From: Treponema sp. UBA3870
GTDB lineage: Bacteria; Spirochaetota; Spirochaetia; Treponematales; Treponemataceae
Direction: 5' to 3'
NCBI GenBank assembly: GCA_002392275.1
Contig: DGGQ01000022.1
Location: forward strand, 1 to 30,106
DNA length: 30,106 bases
Part shown: positions 1-8,048 of the stretch, piece after piece
Position numbering within the stretch: the stretch's first letter is position 1
Layout of the letters: each line of letters starts with the position of its first letter
Translations under genes and position numbers: made by a program
The notes under the pieces: model-generated
Seen by the model: the letters and a program-made list of their open reading frames with translations, nothing else
Database searches by the model: none
Told to the model about the DNA's origin: nothing

Positions 1-433
1 CACCGCCAGAATGGTACGCAGCAATGGATAGTGTCTCGGTATCCACGTCCTCAATCTTTGTAGTGGAAGTCTGGAATACAAGATAGCTTCCGTTGGTGAA
101 TTTCAGCTGGATTGCGCCCGCATTTCCACCAAAATTCTCCTCGCAGGACTCCAGCACCAGATTGTGGATGTCGTCCGGATAGACGGAGCTGTAGGACACA
201 ACCGGAGTATCGGCATTGGCGGAAATAATCAGACCGGGGAAAGAAACCTGGAACTGATTTTTCAACTGCATTTTGTCGCCGGTTCCCTGGGTCTGGGCGA
301 GAGAGATTCTCAGACTGCCCGAACTTTTGCTGAACACGGATTCGGTCTTAAACTGTAATACTAAAATGCCGACAATAAGAGCGGCGTAAAGGGCAATAAG
401 TCCTAGAAATTTTCTAACTGGATATTTACGCAT
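1..433 (-). CDS. Exported or membrane-anchored protein of unknown function (partial, C-terminus outside window)
   Basis: Reading leftward from the ATG at 431-433, the frame is open for 144 codons to the window edge. The N-terminus MRKYPVRKFLGLIALYAALI has a basic start and one hydrophobic segment (about residues 9-27), so it is a membrane anchor or uncleaved signal. The rest is a beta-rich, polar extracytoplasmic stretch with no motif I recognise. The gene is divergent from the TPR gene at 488, and the A/T-rich 54-base gap must hold both promoters. No strong Shine-Dalgarno (SD) site precedes the ATG. The frame is real judging by codon choice and a sensible signal; the function is unknown. Confidence 0.7.
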   Translation of the reverse strand, partial: MRKYPVRKFLGLIALYAALIVGILVLQFKTESVFSKSSGSLRISLAQTQGTGDKMQLKNQFQVSFPGLIISANADTPVVSYSSVYPDDIHNLVLESCEENFGGNAGAIQLKFTNGSYLVFQTSTTKIEDVDTETLSIAAYHSGG

Positions 434-487
434 TGACTTATTTTATCTATTAAGGATATAAAAAGCAAGTTAGGAAAAGGGGAATCT

Positions 488-1897
488 ATGAAATCTTTTG
501 GCAAGAAAATGTTAGTCTGCTCCATCGGCATCTGCATGGGGATTATGGGAACCACCGCTTTTGCTGCGACAAAGGCTCCAAAACCGGACGAGTCAACCAA
601 GCTCCTCCCAGACAGCATCAGAGGTTTTTCAAAGACTTCATTCGTTCAGGATTTACAGAAGGAACTTTCAGAAAACGGAATCGCGGGTGCGCTGAAGCTC
701 TATGACAAAATCCCGGCGGACTATGTAAACGACACGGACTTGCAGATTATAAAGGCATCCCTCTACCTCAGCTCGGGAAAAATCAGCGACGCTCAATCAA
801 TCGTCACAAAGCTGCTTTTGAAGGACGACCAAAACGTTGACATTCTGAATCTTGCGGCAACAGTTGCAAAAGCCCAGAACAAGACGGCCGACTGGAACAA
901 GTACATCAGGGCCGTTATAGCAATCGACCAGTACAATCCAGAGGCAAACATCGCGCTCGGACAGCAGCAGCTAGCAAAAAAACAGTACAAGAACGCCCGC
1001 TCATATTATCAGAAGGCACTGACAAACGATGCGAACAACATAGACGCACTTTTTGGAGTTGGAAAGGCTTCCTATTTTCTTGAGGATGACGACAAGGCGA
1101 AATCCACGTTCAAGACAATCCTGGAGCTGGACCCGGACTGTGCCGATGCCTACCATTATCTTGGAAAACTTGCGGCAGCGAACGGAGAGAACAAAATGGC
1201 CAGCGACTATGCTCTTCAGGCTGTCAAACGCGACTCATGGAACTACGACTACGTGATGGACTACGGAATGTACGAAAGGAACCTTGGCCACTACTCGAAC
1301 GCAGAAAAAGCATGGACCCGCGCAATAGAGATTGAGCCGGACTATTTTCTTGCCTACGCATACAGGGCCGGTGTATATGACGAGCAGGACAAATTCTCAG
1401 AGGCACTCGCGGACTACAAGATGGTCCTCAAAACCAATCCTGATTACTACTATGCGTACGAAAGCATTGGACTTCTTTCAATACACGAACAAAACTGGAA
1501 GCAGGCTCGCGAAGCATTTTTGAAATGTGCCGAGTACAATACCGAGAACATCTCCTATCCGCTGATGGTGACTTACTGCTACTACATGGACAAGGACAGC
1601 TTCAACGCAAAGAAATACAGCGACAGTATTTTAAGAAAGCTGGACCGCTCGTCAATCGATTACGCCATGTTAAGGGTATACCACGACCTTGCCGGAGAGA
1701 TGCCGCTTCCACAAAAGATTTCAACACTCACAAGCACAACAAAAAAAGGAAAAATGTATTTCTATCTTGGGCTGCTTTATGATATGATTGGCGGAAAAGA
1801 GGCCTCCAACAAATATTTCATGGAAGTCACAAAACTCAACAGCCCGCAGTTCTTTGAATACAGAATTGCCGAATGGAAGATGGGAGACACAAAATAA
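488..1897 (+). CDS. Exported TPR-repeat protein
   Basis: A 469-residue protein with a cleavable signal peptide (basic KKM, hydrophobic core, cleavage likely after AFA at residue 26). From about residue 83 to 354 it is built of roughly eight 34-residue tetratricopeptide repeats in register. Diagnostic units include those around residues 151-184 (ALGQQQLAKKQYKNARSYYQ) and 185-218. Such proteins are periplasmic or outer-membrane scaffolds for protein-protein contacts; the partner cannot be read from sequence. An AGGGGA ribosome site sits just before the ATG. The stop codon overlaps the ATG of the TraB-family gene (TAATG), so the two are translationally coupled and probably work in one process. 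Confidence 0.88.
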   Translation: MKSFGKKMLVCSIGICMGIMGTTAFAATKAPKPDESTKLLPDSIRGFSKTSFVQDLQKELSENGIAGALKLYDKIPADYVNDTDLQIIKASLYLSSGKISDAQSIVTKLLLKDDQNVDILNLAATVAKAQNKTADWNKYIRAVIAIDQYNPEANIALGQQQLAKKQYKNARSYYQKALTNDANNIDALFGVGKASYFLEDDDKAKSTFKTILELDPDCADAYHYLGKLAAANGENKMASDYALQAVKRDSWNYDYVMDYGMYERNLGHYSNAEKAWTRAIEIEPDYFLAYAYRAGVYDEQDKFSEALADYKMVLKTNPDYYYAYESIGLLSIHEQNWKQAREAFLKCAEYNTENISYPLMVTYCYYMDKDSFNAKKYSDSILRKLDRSSIDYAMLRVYHDLAGEMPLPQKISTLTSTTKKGKMYFYLGLLYDMIGGKEASNKYFMEVTKLNSPQFFEYRIAEWKMGDTK

Positions 1898-3132
1898 TGT
1901 CAGAAACTGACAAGCAGACACAGAAAAGAATTTCGCTGAACGGACGCGAGATTGTCCTGATTGGAACGGCGCACGTTTCGGCGGAAAGCATAGATGAAGT
2001 AAACCAGTCAATCGAAAATGAAAAGCCCGACACCGTTGCGATAGAGCTTGACCAAAAAAGACTCGCATCCCTTGAGGACCCGGAATCGTGGCGGAAGATG
2101 GACATTATAAAAGTCCTGAAAAAGAAGCAGGGATTTTTGATGCTCGCGAACATAGTCCTTGCTGGATACCAGAAACGCATGGGACAGAGTGCCGGTGTAA
2201 AGCCCGGTGAAGAAATGCTCGCCGCAATCAACAAGGCAAAGGAACTTAACATTCCACAGGTCATGGTGGACCGGGAGATTGCGACAACACTCCGACGCGC
2301 GTGGTCCGTAAATTCGCTCTGGGGCAAATGCAAATTACTCGCGGCCCTTATTGCAAGCGCATTCTCAAAAGAAGAAACAGACCCGGCTGAAATCGAAAAA
2401 CTGAAGCAGTCCTCCGAAATGGACAGCATGATGACAGAGCTTTCCGAATACATGCCAAAAGTAAAACAGGTACTGATTGATGAGCGCGACCGTTATCTTG
2501 CCAGCCACATCTGGGACGCGCCGGGAAACAAAGTTCTTGCGGTCCTTGGAGCGGGACATCTTCCGGGAGTTGAGGAGCATCTGAAAAAACTTGCGTCGGG
2601 CGAAGAAAAAAGCGACTGCTCCGACATAGACATTGTTCCAAAAAAATCCATAGCAGGAAAAATTGCCGCATGGATTATTCCAATTCTGATTGTAGCACTG
2701 ATTGTCCTTGGATTTGTGTTCGGCGGAAAAAAAGTCGGTGCCGACATGATAAAGACATGGATTTTGAACAACTCCATCCTAGCCGCGATTGGAACATTGA
2801 TTGCCGGTGGACATCCACTTACAATACTTGCGGCAGCCGTTTCCGCACCAATCACATCACTTTGTCCGGCAGTCGGTGTCGGTCTTGTTGCGGGTCTTGT
2901 TCAGGCGTTCGTTGGTAAGCCTAAAGTTGAGGACATCGAAAGATTGCAGACGGATTCCAACACATTCAAAGGCTTCTATAAAAACAGAATCCTAAAAGTT
3001 CTGCTTGTCTTTGTCCTGTCGTCAGTCGGAAGCGCAATAGGAACATTCACCGCCGGAACAACTTTGGTAATCAGCATAAAAAATTTCTTCGGAAAGATTG
3101 CCGAATTCTTCAAAAATCTTTTCAATAAATAA
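1897..3132 (+). CDS. TraB/PrgY family membrane protein
   Basis: A 411-residue protein from the ATG at 1897. An in-frame codon at 1873 is possible, but 1897 has a GGGAGA ribosome site and the TAATG overlap with the TPR gene. The N-terminal half carries the TraB signatures: LIGTAHVS at residues 21-28, an acidic IELD at 49-52 and GAGH at 218-221. These conserved His and Glu residues form the putative metal-dependent active site of the TIKI/TraB/PrgY superfamily. After residue 255 come several membrane segments (about 256-276, 288-304, 307-340, 365-395), with the family's glycine/alanine-rich stretch following AGGHPLT. PrgY members act in pheromone inhibition in enterococci; the role in spirochaetes is unknown, and membrane peptide processing is only an inference. 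Confidence 0.88.
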   Translation: MSETDKQTQKRISLNGREIVLIGTAHVSAESIDEVNQSIENEKPDTVAIELDQKRLASLEDPESWRKMDIIKVLKKKQGFLMLANIVLAGYQKRMGQSAGVKPGEEMLAAINKAKELNIPQVMVDREIATTLRRAWSVNSLWGKCKLLAALIASAFSKEETDPAEIEKLKQSSEMDSMMTELSEYMPKVKQVLIDERDRYLASHIWDAPGNKVLAVLGAGHLPGVEEHLKKLASGEEKSDCSDIDIVPKKSIAGKIAAWIIPILIVALIVLGFVFGGKKVGADMIKTWILNNSILAAIGTLIAGGHPLTILAAAVSAPITSLCPAVGVGLVAGLVQAFVGKPKVEDIERLQTDSNTFKGFYKNRILKVLLVFVLSSVGSAIGTFTAGTTLVISIKNFFGKIAEFFKNLFNK

Positions 3133-3161
3133 TCTGACAAGAAAACGTCAGCCTTCAAAAA

Positions 3162-3198
3162 CTGGAGATGATGGATTCAAAAAATCTTTCATCTCCAG
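3162..3198 (+). terminator. Inverted repeat after the TPR-TraB pair (possible terminator or mRNA end)
   Basis: CTGGAGATGA (3162-3171) and TCATCTCCAG (3189-3198) form a perfect 10-bp stem, with a second short GATT/AATC stem inside. It lies 30 bases after the TraB stop. No T tract follows on the + strand, so it is not a textbook rho-independent terminator. The rest of the gap (3133-3321) holds only A/T-rich sequence with a TATAAT at 3282-3287 that may serve the next gene. Confidence 0.4.
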
Positions 3199-3321
3199 AA
3201 AACTTCCATAAAACACGACCGCACCCCCCCATGACAGCAGCTTATTGTTCAATACACTAGATAAACTTACCATATATATTTTATAATTAGATATTGTGAC
3301 AGCTTTGAAAGGAAATTGCGT

Positions 3322-4572
3322 ATGAAAAAATTATATAAAACATTGCTTTGCGTTCCGCTGATTTTTTTTTCGTGTAAGTGGGTTCCCTCAAAAGATTATT
3401 CTTCGATTCTCAACAAAACTTCTTACAGGTCTTTTGAAAGCCTTAACGAACCGCTTCTGCTTTCTTTTAAAATGTCCCCCGTTTTTTATTGGAACGGATC
3501 AAAACAAAATAAGCATACCATACGCCCCTATGGTTCAATCTACGTGATTTATGATTGGGAAAACGAACGCGTCCATGATTTTGTTTATTCAAAGGGATAT
3601 TCATCAGGCTACGGAAGTGAATTTCTTTTGCAGACAAATGACGGAACAAAAACAAAGTGGTATGGAGCCGAATCATCTGATTATCTTTACAGTCTAAGCG
3701 CGGACAAAACCAAGCTTGCGGAAATTTTTGACGGCACATATTCGAGCAGTCAAAACTGGGCGGAAACAAACGGAAGACCGCAGGCCGTTATTTTGCGAAC
3801 TGATGGAGACGGAAAATCAGTCTACGCATTTGATTCACGGACTGAAAAATCAAATCTTATTGCTTCGGGAAATTATTTTGATTACGGGAAAGCCTATGCG
3901 GACGGAACCGGCAACTACTGGATGATACGCCGCACCGAAAAAGATGAAAATAAAAAAAGTTTTTTCAAGCTTCATAAAATCGACATGAACCAAAATGAAA
4001 TATGCCCGTCAGTAAAATCTTTCAAACAGATTCCCGATGATGCAGTCTATGACACACAAAACGGATGGTCCGAACAGTTCAATTACGAAATCATTTATGC
4101 TGATTCAAACCATGTCGTGCTTTCAAAGACCGTTTACAAACTGATGCCCACAGGTACAAATGGATTTGTAAATCAGATTCCCTGTGAAGAAAAAATTGTC
4201 TCGCTGAATCTTTCAGACATGACGGAAAATGAAACCGACTATCCCGCAGCAAGCAGCAGATATTATCAGACAATCTCTGCTTTCAAAATCGATGGGACAT
4301 ATTATCTTTTTTCAAGAATCCAAGATGAAAATAAGCTCTACTCATTTTCATACGATGCGGATGCTCACACGCTTACACCACTTGACAATTTTCGTGCAGA
4401 ATTATATTCGGCGGCAATCAGGGATTCCAGAATCTATTTTGCATCAGAAAAAATCGACAGCGGAAATCCCGACAATCATTATATGATTCTCACTTATTTT
4501 GATACGGTCACAAAAAAATTTACGGAAGAAAAAATTCTGGACTTCGATACCGTAACCGGATTGGCAGATTAA
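3322..4572 (+). CDS. Lipoprotein of unknown function
   Basis: A 416-residue protein starting at the ATG at 3322; a TTG two codons upstream is less likely because AAAGGA at 3308-3313 is ideally placed for 3322. The N-terminus ends in a spirochaete-style lipobox (IFFSC, Cys18), so it should be lipid-anchored and exported. The mature part is rich in Tyr, Ser, Asp and Asn, with repeated patterns like YDWENERVHDFVYS and YLFSRIQDENKLYSFSYDAD that suggest a beta-propeller or other all-beta fold. I recognise no family. It lies 10 bases before a small exported protein, likely in the same transcript. Confidence 0.75.
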   Translation: MKKLYKTLLCVPLIFFSCKWVPSKDYSSILNKTSYRSFESLNEPLLLSFKMSPVFYWNGSKQNKHTIRPYGSIYVIYDWENERVHDFVYSKGYSSGYGSEFLLQTNDGTKTKWYGAESSDYLYSLSADKTKLAEIFDGTYSSSQNWAETNGRPQAVILRTDGDGKSVYAFDSRTEKSNLIASGNYFDYGKAYADGTGNYWMIRRTEKDENKKSFFKLHKIDMNQNEICPSVKSFKQIPDDAVYDTQNGWSEQFNYEIIYADSNHVVLSKTVYKLMPTGTNGFVNQIPCEEKIVSLNLSDMTENETDYPAASSRYYQTISAFKIDGTYYLFSRIQDENKLYSFSYDADAHTLTPLDNFRAELYSAAIRDSRIYFASEKIDSGNPDNHYMILTYFDTVTKKFTEEKILDFDTVTGLAD

Positions 4573-4582
4573 GGATTTTATT

Positions 4583-5161
4583 ATGAAAATGTTTTCAAAA
4601 AAATTATTCACACTGATTGTTTTTATTTTTTTGTGTACGGCGGTCAACGCATCAATAGTCTTTCAAATCAACGGAAGTATTCCTGGGGCAAGCGGATTCC
4701 GGTACGAAGATTGTTTTGAAATAAGAAATCCTGTAAAAAAATCTGCCGGATTCGGGCTTGGGGATATTTCATTTTCTGCTGCATGGGAATTCAATTCGCA
4801 CAACGGAGAGCGGCTGCATTTTTTTACGGGCATTGATGCCGGTTATTTTTATTGCGCGCATCCAATCACTTTGACTTTCGGAGCAATGTTCCAGTTGTTC
4901 CAGACAGAACTTTTTACTTTTGAACTCTCCGGCTCCCTAAAAGCGGGTCCAAGTTTCGGTTGGTGGGGAAGCGTTTCCTGCTATCTTCAACCGAGCGTGG
5001 ATTTTGTTATGATGGGAAAATCACGCAAAGGATTTTATGGTGGAATAGGAATCACAACGATACACTCATGGAACGGAGTATACTATCAGGATTTCGGATG
5101 GTACAGCCGATGGGATTGGTTTTCCGGCGCACATCTTTTTCTAGGATTCCGAATGCTTTGA
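4583..5161 (+). CDS. Small exported protein, possible outer-membrane beta-barrel
   Basis: A 192-residue protein with a signal peptide (MKMFSKKLFTLIVFIFLCTA, cleavage near VNA). The mature part alternates polar and aromatic residues in short strands (FHFFTGIDAGYFYC-like, LTFGAMFQLF, FYGGIGITT) and ends in LFLGFRML. This is the look of a small outer-membrane barrel, but there is no diagnostic motif. An AGGA site precedes the ATG. It follows the lipoprotein gene closely. Function unknown. Confidence 0.65.
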   Translation: MKMFSKKLFTLIVFIFLCTAVNASIVFQINGSIPGASGFRYEDCFEIRNPVKKSAGFGLGDISFSAAWEFNSHNGERLHFFTGIDAGYFYCAHPITLTFGAMFQLFQTELFTFELSGSLKAGPSFGWWGSVSCYLQPSVDFVMMGKSRKGFYGGIGITTIHSWNGVYYQDFGWYSRWDWFSGAHLFLGFRML

Positions 5162-5166
5162 TGCCC

Positions 5167-5195
5167 TTGAACTAAACCAGATTTTTTTCTATGGT
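5167..5195 (+). promoter_or_regulatory. Possible sigma-70-type promoter before the truncated TPM gene
   Basis: TTGAAC (5167-5172), a 17-base spacer and TATGGT (5190-5195) lie about 25 bases before the GAGGAG ribosome site. The surrounding sequence (CCTTGAACTAAACCAGATTT) recurs in slightly changed form at 5859-5880 before lemA (CCTTGACCTAAATCAACATT), which suggests a shared control element or duplicated upstream region. Confidence 0.4.
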
Positions 5196-5215
5196 CAAAA
5201 TATAGTTCATATTTT

Positions 5216-5842
5216 TTGAGGAGCAACAATGTCAAAAAAAATGGAAATTCTAAAAAAATAGAAAAAAGTTACTGGGTAATAGTATTATTATTTTTCACAA
5301 TATTTTTATTTATACCTCTCGTCATTGGCATCAAAATCAAATTTGATGAAATAAAGGGAAATACAAAATCAATAAATGAATCTTCCCAAATAAGCCGTTC
5401 TGTTGATACTGATAACAAAGAGACGGACATAAACCTTCTTGACAAAAATGAACTTGAAAATTTAACCAACCACGCAAAATACAGCCGGGACCAAAATGGA
5501 CTTTACGAACTCACAGGTCCTGTCATCGACGTGGCAAATTTATTGAGCCAGCCCCTGTACGAGGAGCTTGATAATTTTTTGAGAGACCTCGACTCATCCA
5601 CCGGCGCTCAGATTGCGGTCTTTTACGTAATCATTTCTTTTGCACTGTTAATCTTATTCGTGTGCATCGCTGATAAATTCATCGGCACAAAAAATGGTGG
5701 AAGAGGAAGTAGCTATAGTTCAAGGAGGTCCTACAGCTCAAGCAGTTCCCGCAGTTCAAGCACTCGAAGCTACAGCAGCGGCAGATCTTATAGCGGCGGT
5801 GGAGGTCATTTCGGTGGGGGCGGTGCGTCTGGTCGTTGGTAA
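5216..5842 (+). CDS. Truncated TPM/YgcG-like paralogue, probably frameshifted at its start (possible pseudogene)
   Basis: The open frame has an N-terminal membrane segment (about residues 20-39), then the start of a TPM domain (LYELTGPVIDVANLL, as in the two downstream paralogues). It jumps at about residue 135 straight into a second membrane segment and a Ser/Gly-rich tail ending GGGGASGRW. About 110 residues of the TPM core present in the paralogues at 7220 and 8049 are missing, without loss of frame. No ATG exists in this frame: 5216 is a TTG without a ribosome site. The well-placed GAGGAG (5218-5223) serves an ATG at 5229 in another frame, which stops after ten codons at 5259-5261. One extra A in the A8 run (5234-5241) would join that ATG to the long frame and give MSKKNGNS, like MSKRKSEK of the paralogue. 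It is either a decaying copy or a slippage-controlled gene. Confidence 0.6.
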   Translation: MRSNNVKKNGNSKKIEKSYWVIVLLFFTIFLFIPLVIGIKIKFDEIKGNTKSINESSQISRSVDTDNKETDINLLDKNELENLTNHAKYSRDQNGLYELTGPVIDVANLLSQPLYEELDNFLRDLDSSTGAQIAVFYVIISFALLILFVCIADKFIGTKNGGRGSSYSSRRSYSSSSSRSSSTRSYSSGRSYSGGGGHFGGGGASGRW

Positions 5843-5910
5843 AACAGTACCGACAAACCCTTGACCTAAATCAACATTTTTTTTAATTTCTATTTATGGA
5901 GGATAAATCA

Positions 5911-6504
5911 ATGAAATCCAAAAAAATTATTGCGTTTATACCGGCTGTTTTTGCAGTTTTTTTGTTCACAAGCTGCGGATACAATTCTATGGTCACATTA
6001 AGAGAAGAAGTTGAAAGCCAGTGGGCGAATGTCGAGACACAGTACCAGCGACGTGCTGATTTGGTGCCGAATTTAGTGGCATCGGTAAAAGCTTATGCAA
6101 AACATGAGTCAGAAATTTTTACACAGATTTCACAGGCAAGGTCCGATCTTGTGTTAGGCGGAAATCCAGATTCTTCAATCACGGACGACCCTGAAAAACT
6201 TGAGGCCTATCAGAAAGCACAGGATGCACTAAGTTCTGGACTCTCACGTCTCATCGCAATCGCAGAGGCATATCCTGAGCTAAAGGCAAACCAAAACTTT
6301 CTTGATTTACAGAGCCAGCTTGAAGGAACGGAAAACCGCATAGCAACGGAACGACACCGCTATAACGAGGCCGTAAAAAAATATAATTCCACAATCCAGA
6401 GATTCCCGGAAAATCTGACGGCAAAAATGTTCCACTTTGATTCAAAGGCATACTTCACTGCGGCGGCTGGAACAGAAGTAGCTCCAGTAGTTTCTTTTGA
6501 TTAA
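5911..6504 (+). CDS. lemA: LemA family lipoprotein
   Basis: A 197-residue protein. An ATG at 5896 is rejected because it is part of the ATGGAGGA ribosome site for the ATG at 5911. The signal ends in a lipobox (LFTSC, Cys22), so it is lipid-anchored. The LemA family marks are clear: QWANVETQYQRRADLVPNLV (residues 37-56), long amphipathic helices, YN near residue 150 and the closing FP...F pattern. LemA proteins have an N-terminal anchor and a coiled helical outer domain. They are repeatedly encoded beside TPM-domain proteins, as here, and probably form a membrane complex with them. The biochemical role is not settled. Length is typical. Confidence 0.93.
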   Translation: MKSKKIIAFIPAVFAVFLFTSCGYNSMVTLREEVESQWANVETQYQRRADLVPNLVASVKAYAKHESEIFTQISQARSDLVLGGNPDSSITDDPEKLEAYQKAQDALSSGLSRLIAIAEAYPELKANQNFLDLQSQLEGTENRIATERHRYNEAVKKYNSTIQRFPENLTAKMFHFDSKAYFTAAAGTEVAPVVSFD

Positions 6505-6515
6505 GGGAATGCCAC

Positions 6516-7217
6516 ATGAAATATAAAACACTTATAAAAAAAGTAGGACTTTGCGAATCAGACTTCAAGGAAATTGAGGAAGCTGTCCAAAAAACTGAAT
6601 CAGGAACAAGCGGTGAAATCACTCTTGCAATCACAGCGGAAAGTGAATCCTATGCGTTTTGGGAACTTGCCGCCGCGACGGTCAGTGCATTTTTACTTTT
6701 GTGTGGACTTTTCCCGATGGCGAACAATATTTACGACTGGCTCGGAAGAATATTCTGGAACGTAAAACCATGGTACCTTGTCGCCTTTTACATTATAGTC
6801 TGTGGAATCGTCATCGCGGGACTGTATCTTCTTTACAACATCCCTTGGATTGACTCCCACATCATTCCGAACCATGTAAAAGAAAAAGCAGTCACAAACC
6901 GGGCCATGCGTTATTTTACCGAAAGCGGAGTATACTGCACGAGAGAGCACACAGGCATATTGATTTTTGTTTCGTACTTTGAACATGAAGTGCGGATTAT
7001 TGCGGACAAAGGTTTGAACGACAAAATCGAAGATGACTTGTGGAAACAGATTGCCGACGAGGTTGCCGCTAGCATTGCAAAAAAATCTGTGAAGGACGGA
7101 TTTTTAATGGCGATTGAAAAATGCGGGACAGTGTTTGCAAAAAATTTCCCGACAGATGTTCCAGACTCGGAGAATCCTAACGAGTTATCCGACAGCCTTG
7201 TTATCCTAAAGGAATAG
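6516..7217 (+). CDS. TPM-domain integral membrane protein
   Basis: A 233-residue protein with an aaGGGA site before the ATG and 11 bases after lemA. It has a short N-terminal TPM-like start (TSGEITLAI, residues 31-39), two membrane helices (about 48-66 and 86-107), then the rest of the TPM domain: AMRYFTESGVYCTREHTGIL, FVSYFEHEVRIIADKGLND and a final GFLMAIEKCG. This split layout is that of the second TPM partner usually found in LemA clusters, distinct from the Gly-tailed YgcG type. TPM domains have been linked to phosphatase activity in the thylakoid protein TLP18.3 and to photosystem II repair; activity here is unknown. The stop at 7215-7217 lies two bases before the next ATG. Confidence 0.88.
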   Translation: MKYKTLIKKVGLCESDFKEIEEAVQKTESGTSGEITLAITAESESYAFWELAAATVSAFLLLCGLFPMANNIYDWLGRIFWNVKPWYLVAFYIIVCGIVIAGLYLLYNIPWIDSHIIPNHVKEKAVTNRAMRYFTESGVYCTREHTGILIFVSYFEHEVRIIADKGLNDKIEDDLWKQIADEVAASIAKKSVKDGFLMAIEKCGTVFAKNFPTDVPDSENPNELSDSLVILKE

Positions 7218-7219
7218 AC

Positions 7220-8029
7220 ATGTCCAAAAGAAAAAGCGAAAAATCATGTCTAGGACAGATTTTTAAATTAATAATCGTAGCTCTTATAATTTTTGCTGGC
7301 ATCAAAGTATACAAAAAACTTGACAACAAACCTGCGAAAACAACTCAGTCTCGCTCCGTTCCATCCAAGGGACCAACAAAATACAGCAAGGGTCAGGACA
7401 ATCTTTACGACTTGACCGGTCCTGTTGTTGATACCGCAAATTTGTTGAACAAGTCACAGTACAATGAGCTTGACAGTTTTTTAAGAAATCTTGATAAAAA
7501 CAGCGGCGTACAAATTGCAGTCCTCACAGTTGATAGCCTTAATGGAGAATCAATAGAAGCATTTTCAATACGCCATGCAGAAAAATGGAAGCTCGGACAA
7601 AAAGGTGTTGACAACGGAGCATTACTTGTCGCGGCAATGGAAGAACACGATCTCCGTATCGAGACAGGTTATGGAACAGAGGCTGCACTCACTGACGCAA
7701 AATGCTCACGAATAATCAACAACATACTCATACCAAAATTTCGGAGTGAAAAATACGGAGAAGGAATTGTTGAAGCCGTAAAGAGCATGGCCGGCATAAT
7801 TACGTCGGACGAGTCACTGATTTCTAAAGAAGTCGACAGGGAATCACCAAAATCGGATTCAACTTTATACATCATCATCGGTATATTGTTATTTGTTTTT
7901 TTGGGTATGTCTAAATTTATTTTTCCTATTTTTGGGCACTCTTCATCCAGAGGCGGCAGTTTTCTCGGAGACATCTTCAGCGGTGGCGGCGGTTCATTTG
8001 GCGGTGGCGGTGCATCCGGTCACTGGTAA
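7220..8029 (+). CDS. YgcG-like TPM-domain protein, copy 1
   Basis: A 269-residue protein with AAGGA just upstream. Order: N-terminal membrane segment (about 14-31), linker, complete TPM domain (about 60-200), second membrane segment (about 215-236), Gly-rich tail ending GGGGASGHW. The TPM core includes QIAVLTVDSLNGESIEAFSI, EKWKLGQKGVDNGALLV and RIETGYGTEAALTDAKCSRI, all hallmarks of YgcG-type proteins. The short Gly tail with a final Trp is a family trait. It is very close to the next gene in both protein and DNA, including an identical 3' end. It is co-transcribed with lemA and the membrane TPM gene, so it is probably a subunit of the same complex. Confidence 0.9.
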   Translation: MSKRKSEKSCLGQIFKLIIVALIIFAGIKVYKKLDNKPAKTTQSRSVPSKGPTKYSKGQDNLYDLTGPVVDTANLLNKSQYNELDSFLRNLDKNSGVQIAVLTVDSLNGESIEAFSIRHAEKWKLGQKGVDNGALLVAAMEEHDLRIETGYGTEAALTDAKCSRIINNILIPKFRSEKYGEGIVEAVKSMAGIITSDESLISKEVDRESPKSDSTLYIIIGILLFVFLGMSKFIFPIFGHSSSRGGSFLGDIFSGGGGSFGGGGASGHW

Positions 8030-8033
8030 AAAA
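7985..8033 (+). repeat. 3' end repeated identically at 9073-9119
   Basis: The last 45 or so bases of copy 1 (from GGCGGTTCATTTGGCGGTGG to the TAAAAA after the stop) recur without change at the end of copy 2. Third-codon positions are identical too, so this is DNA-level identity and not merely protein constraint. The Gly-codon run GGCGGTGGCGG is itself internally repetitive and a likely recombination point. Confidence 0.75.
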
Positions 8034-8048
8034 TTTTAAGGAGTTCCT

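Noticed and set aside
1836..2453. 205-residue open frame on the minus strand across the TPR/TraB junction
   Set aside because: It lies opposite two well-supported genes, has Ser/Ile-rich nonsense composition and no ribosome site; a mirror frame.
3224..3232. C7 tract at 3226-3232 as a phase-variation tract
   Set aside because: It lies between genes, outside any frame and 90 bases from the next start; no mechanism seen.
5698..5842. Ser/Gly repeat as a short tandem repeat array
   Set aside because: It is the normal low-complexity tail of YgcG-type proteins and codons vary along it.
5896..5910. Upstream ATG for lemA
   Set aside because: The ATG is part of the GGAGGA ribosome site for the ATG at 5911 and would add residues before the signal peptide.
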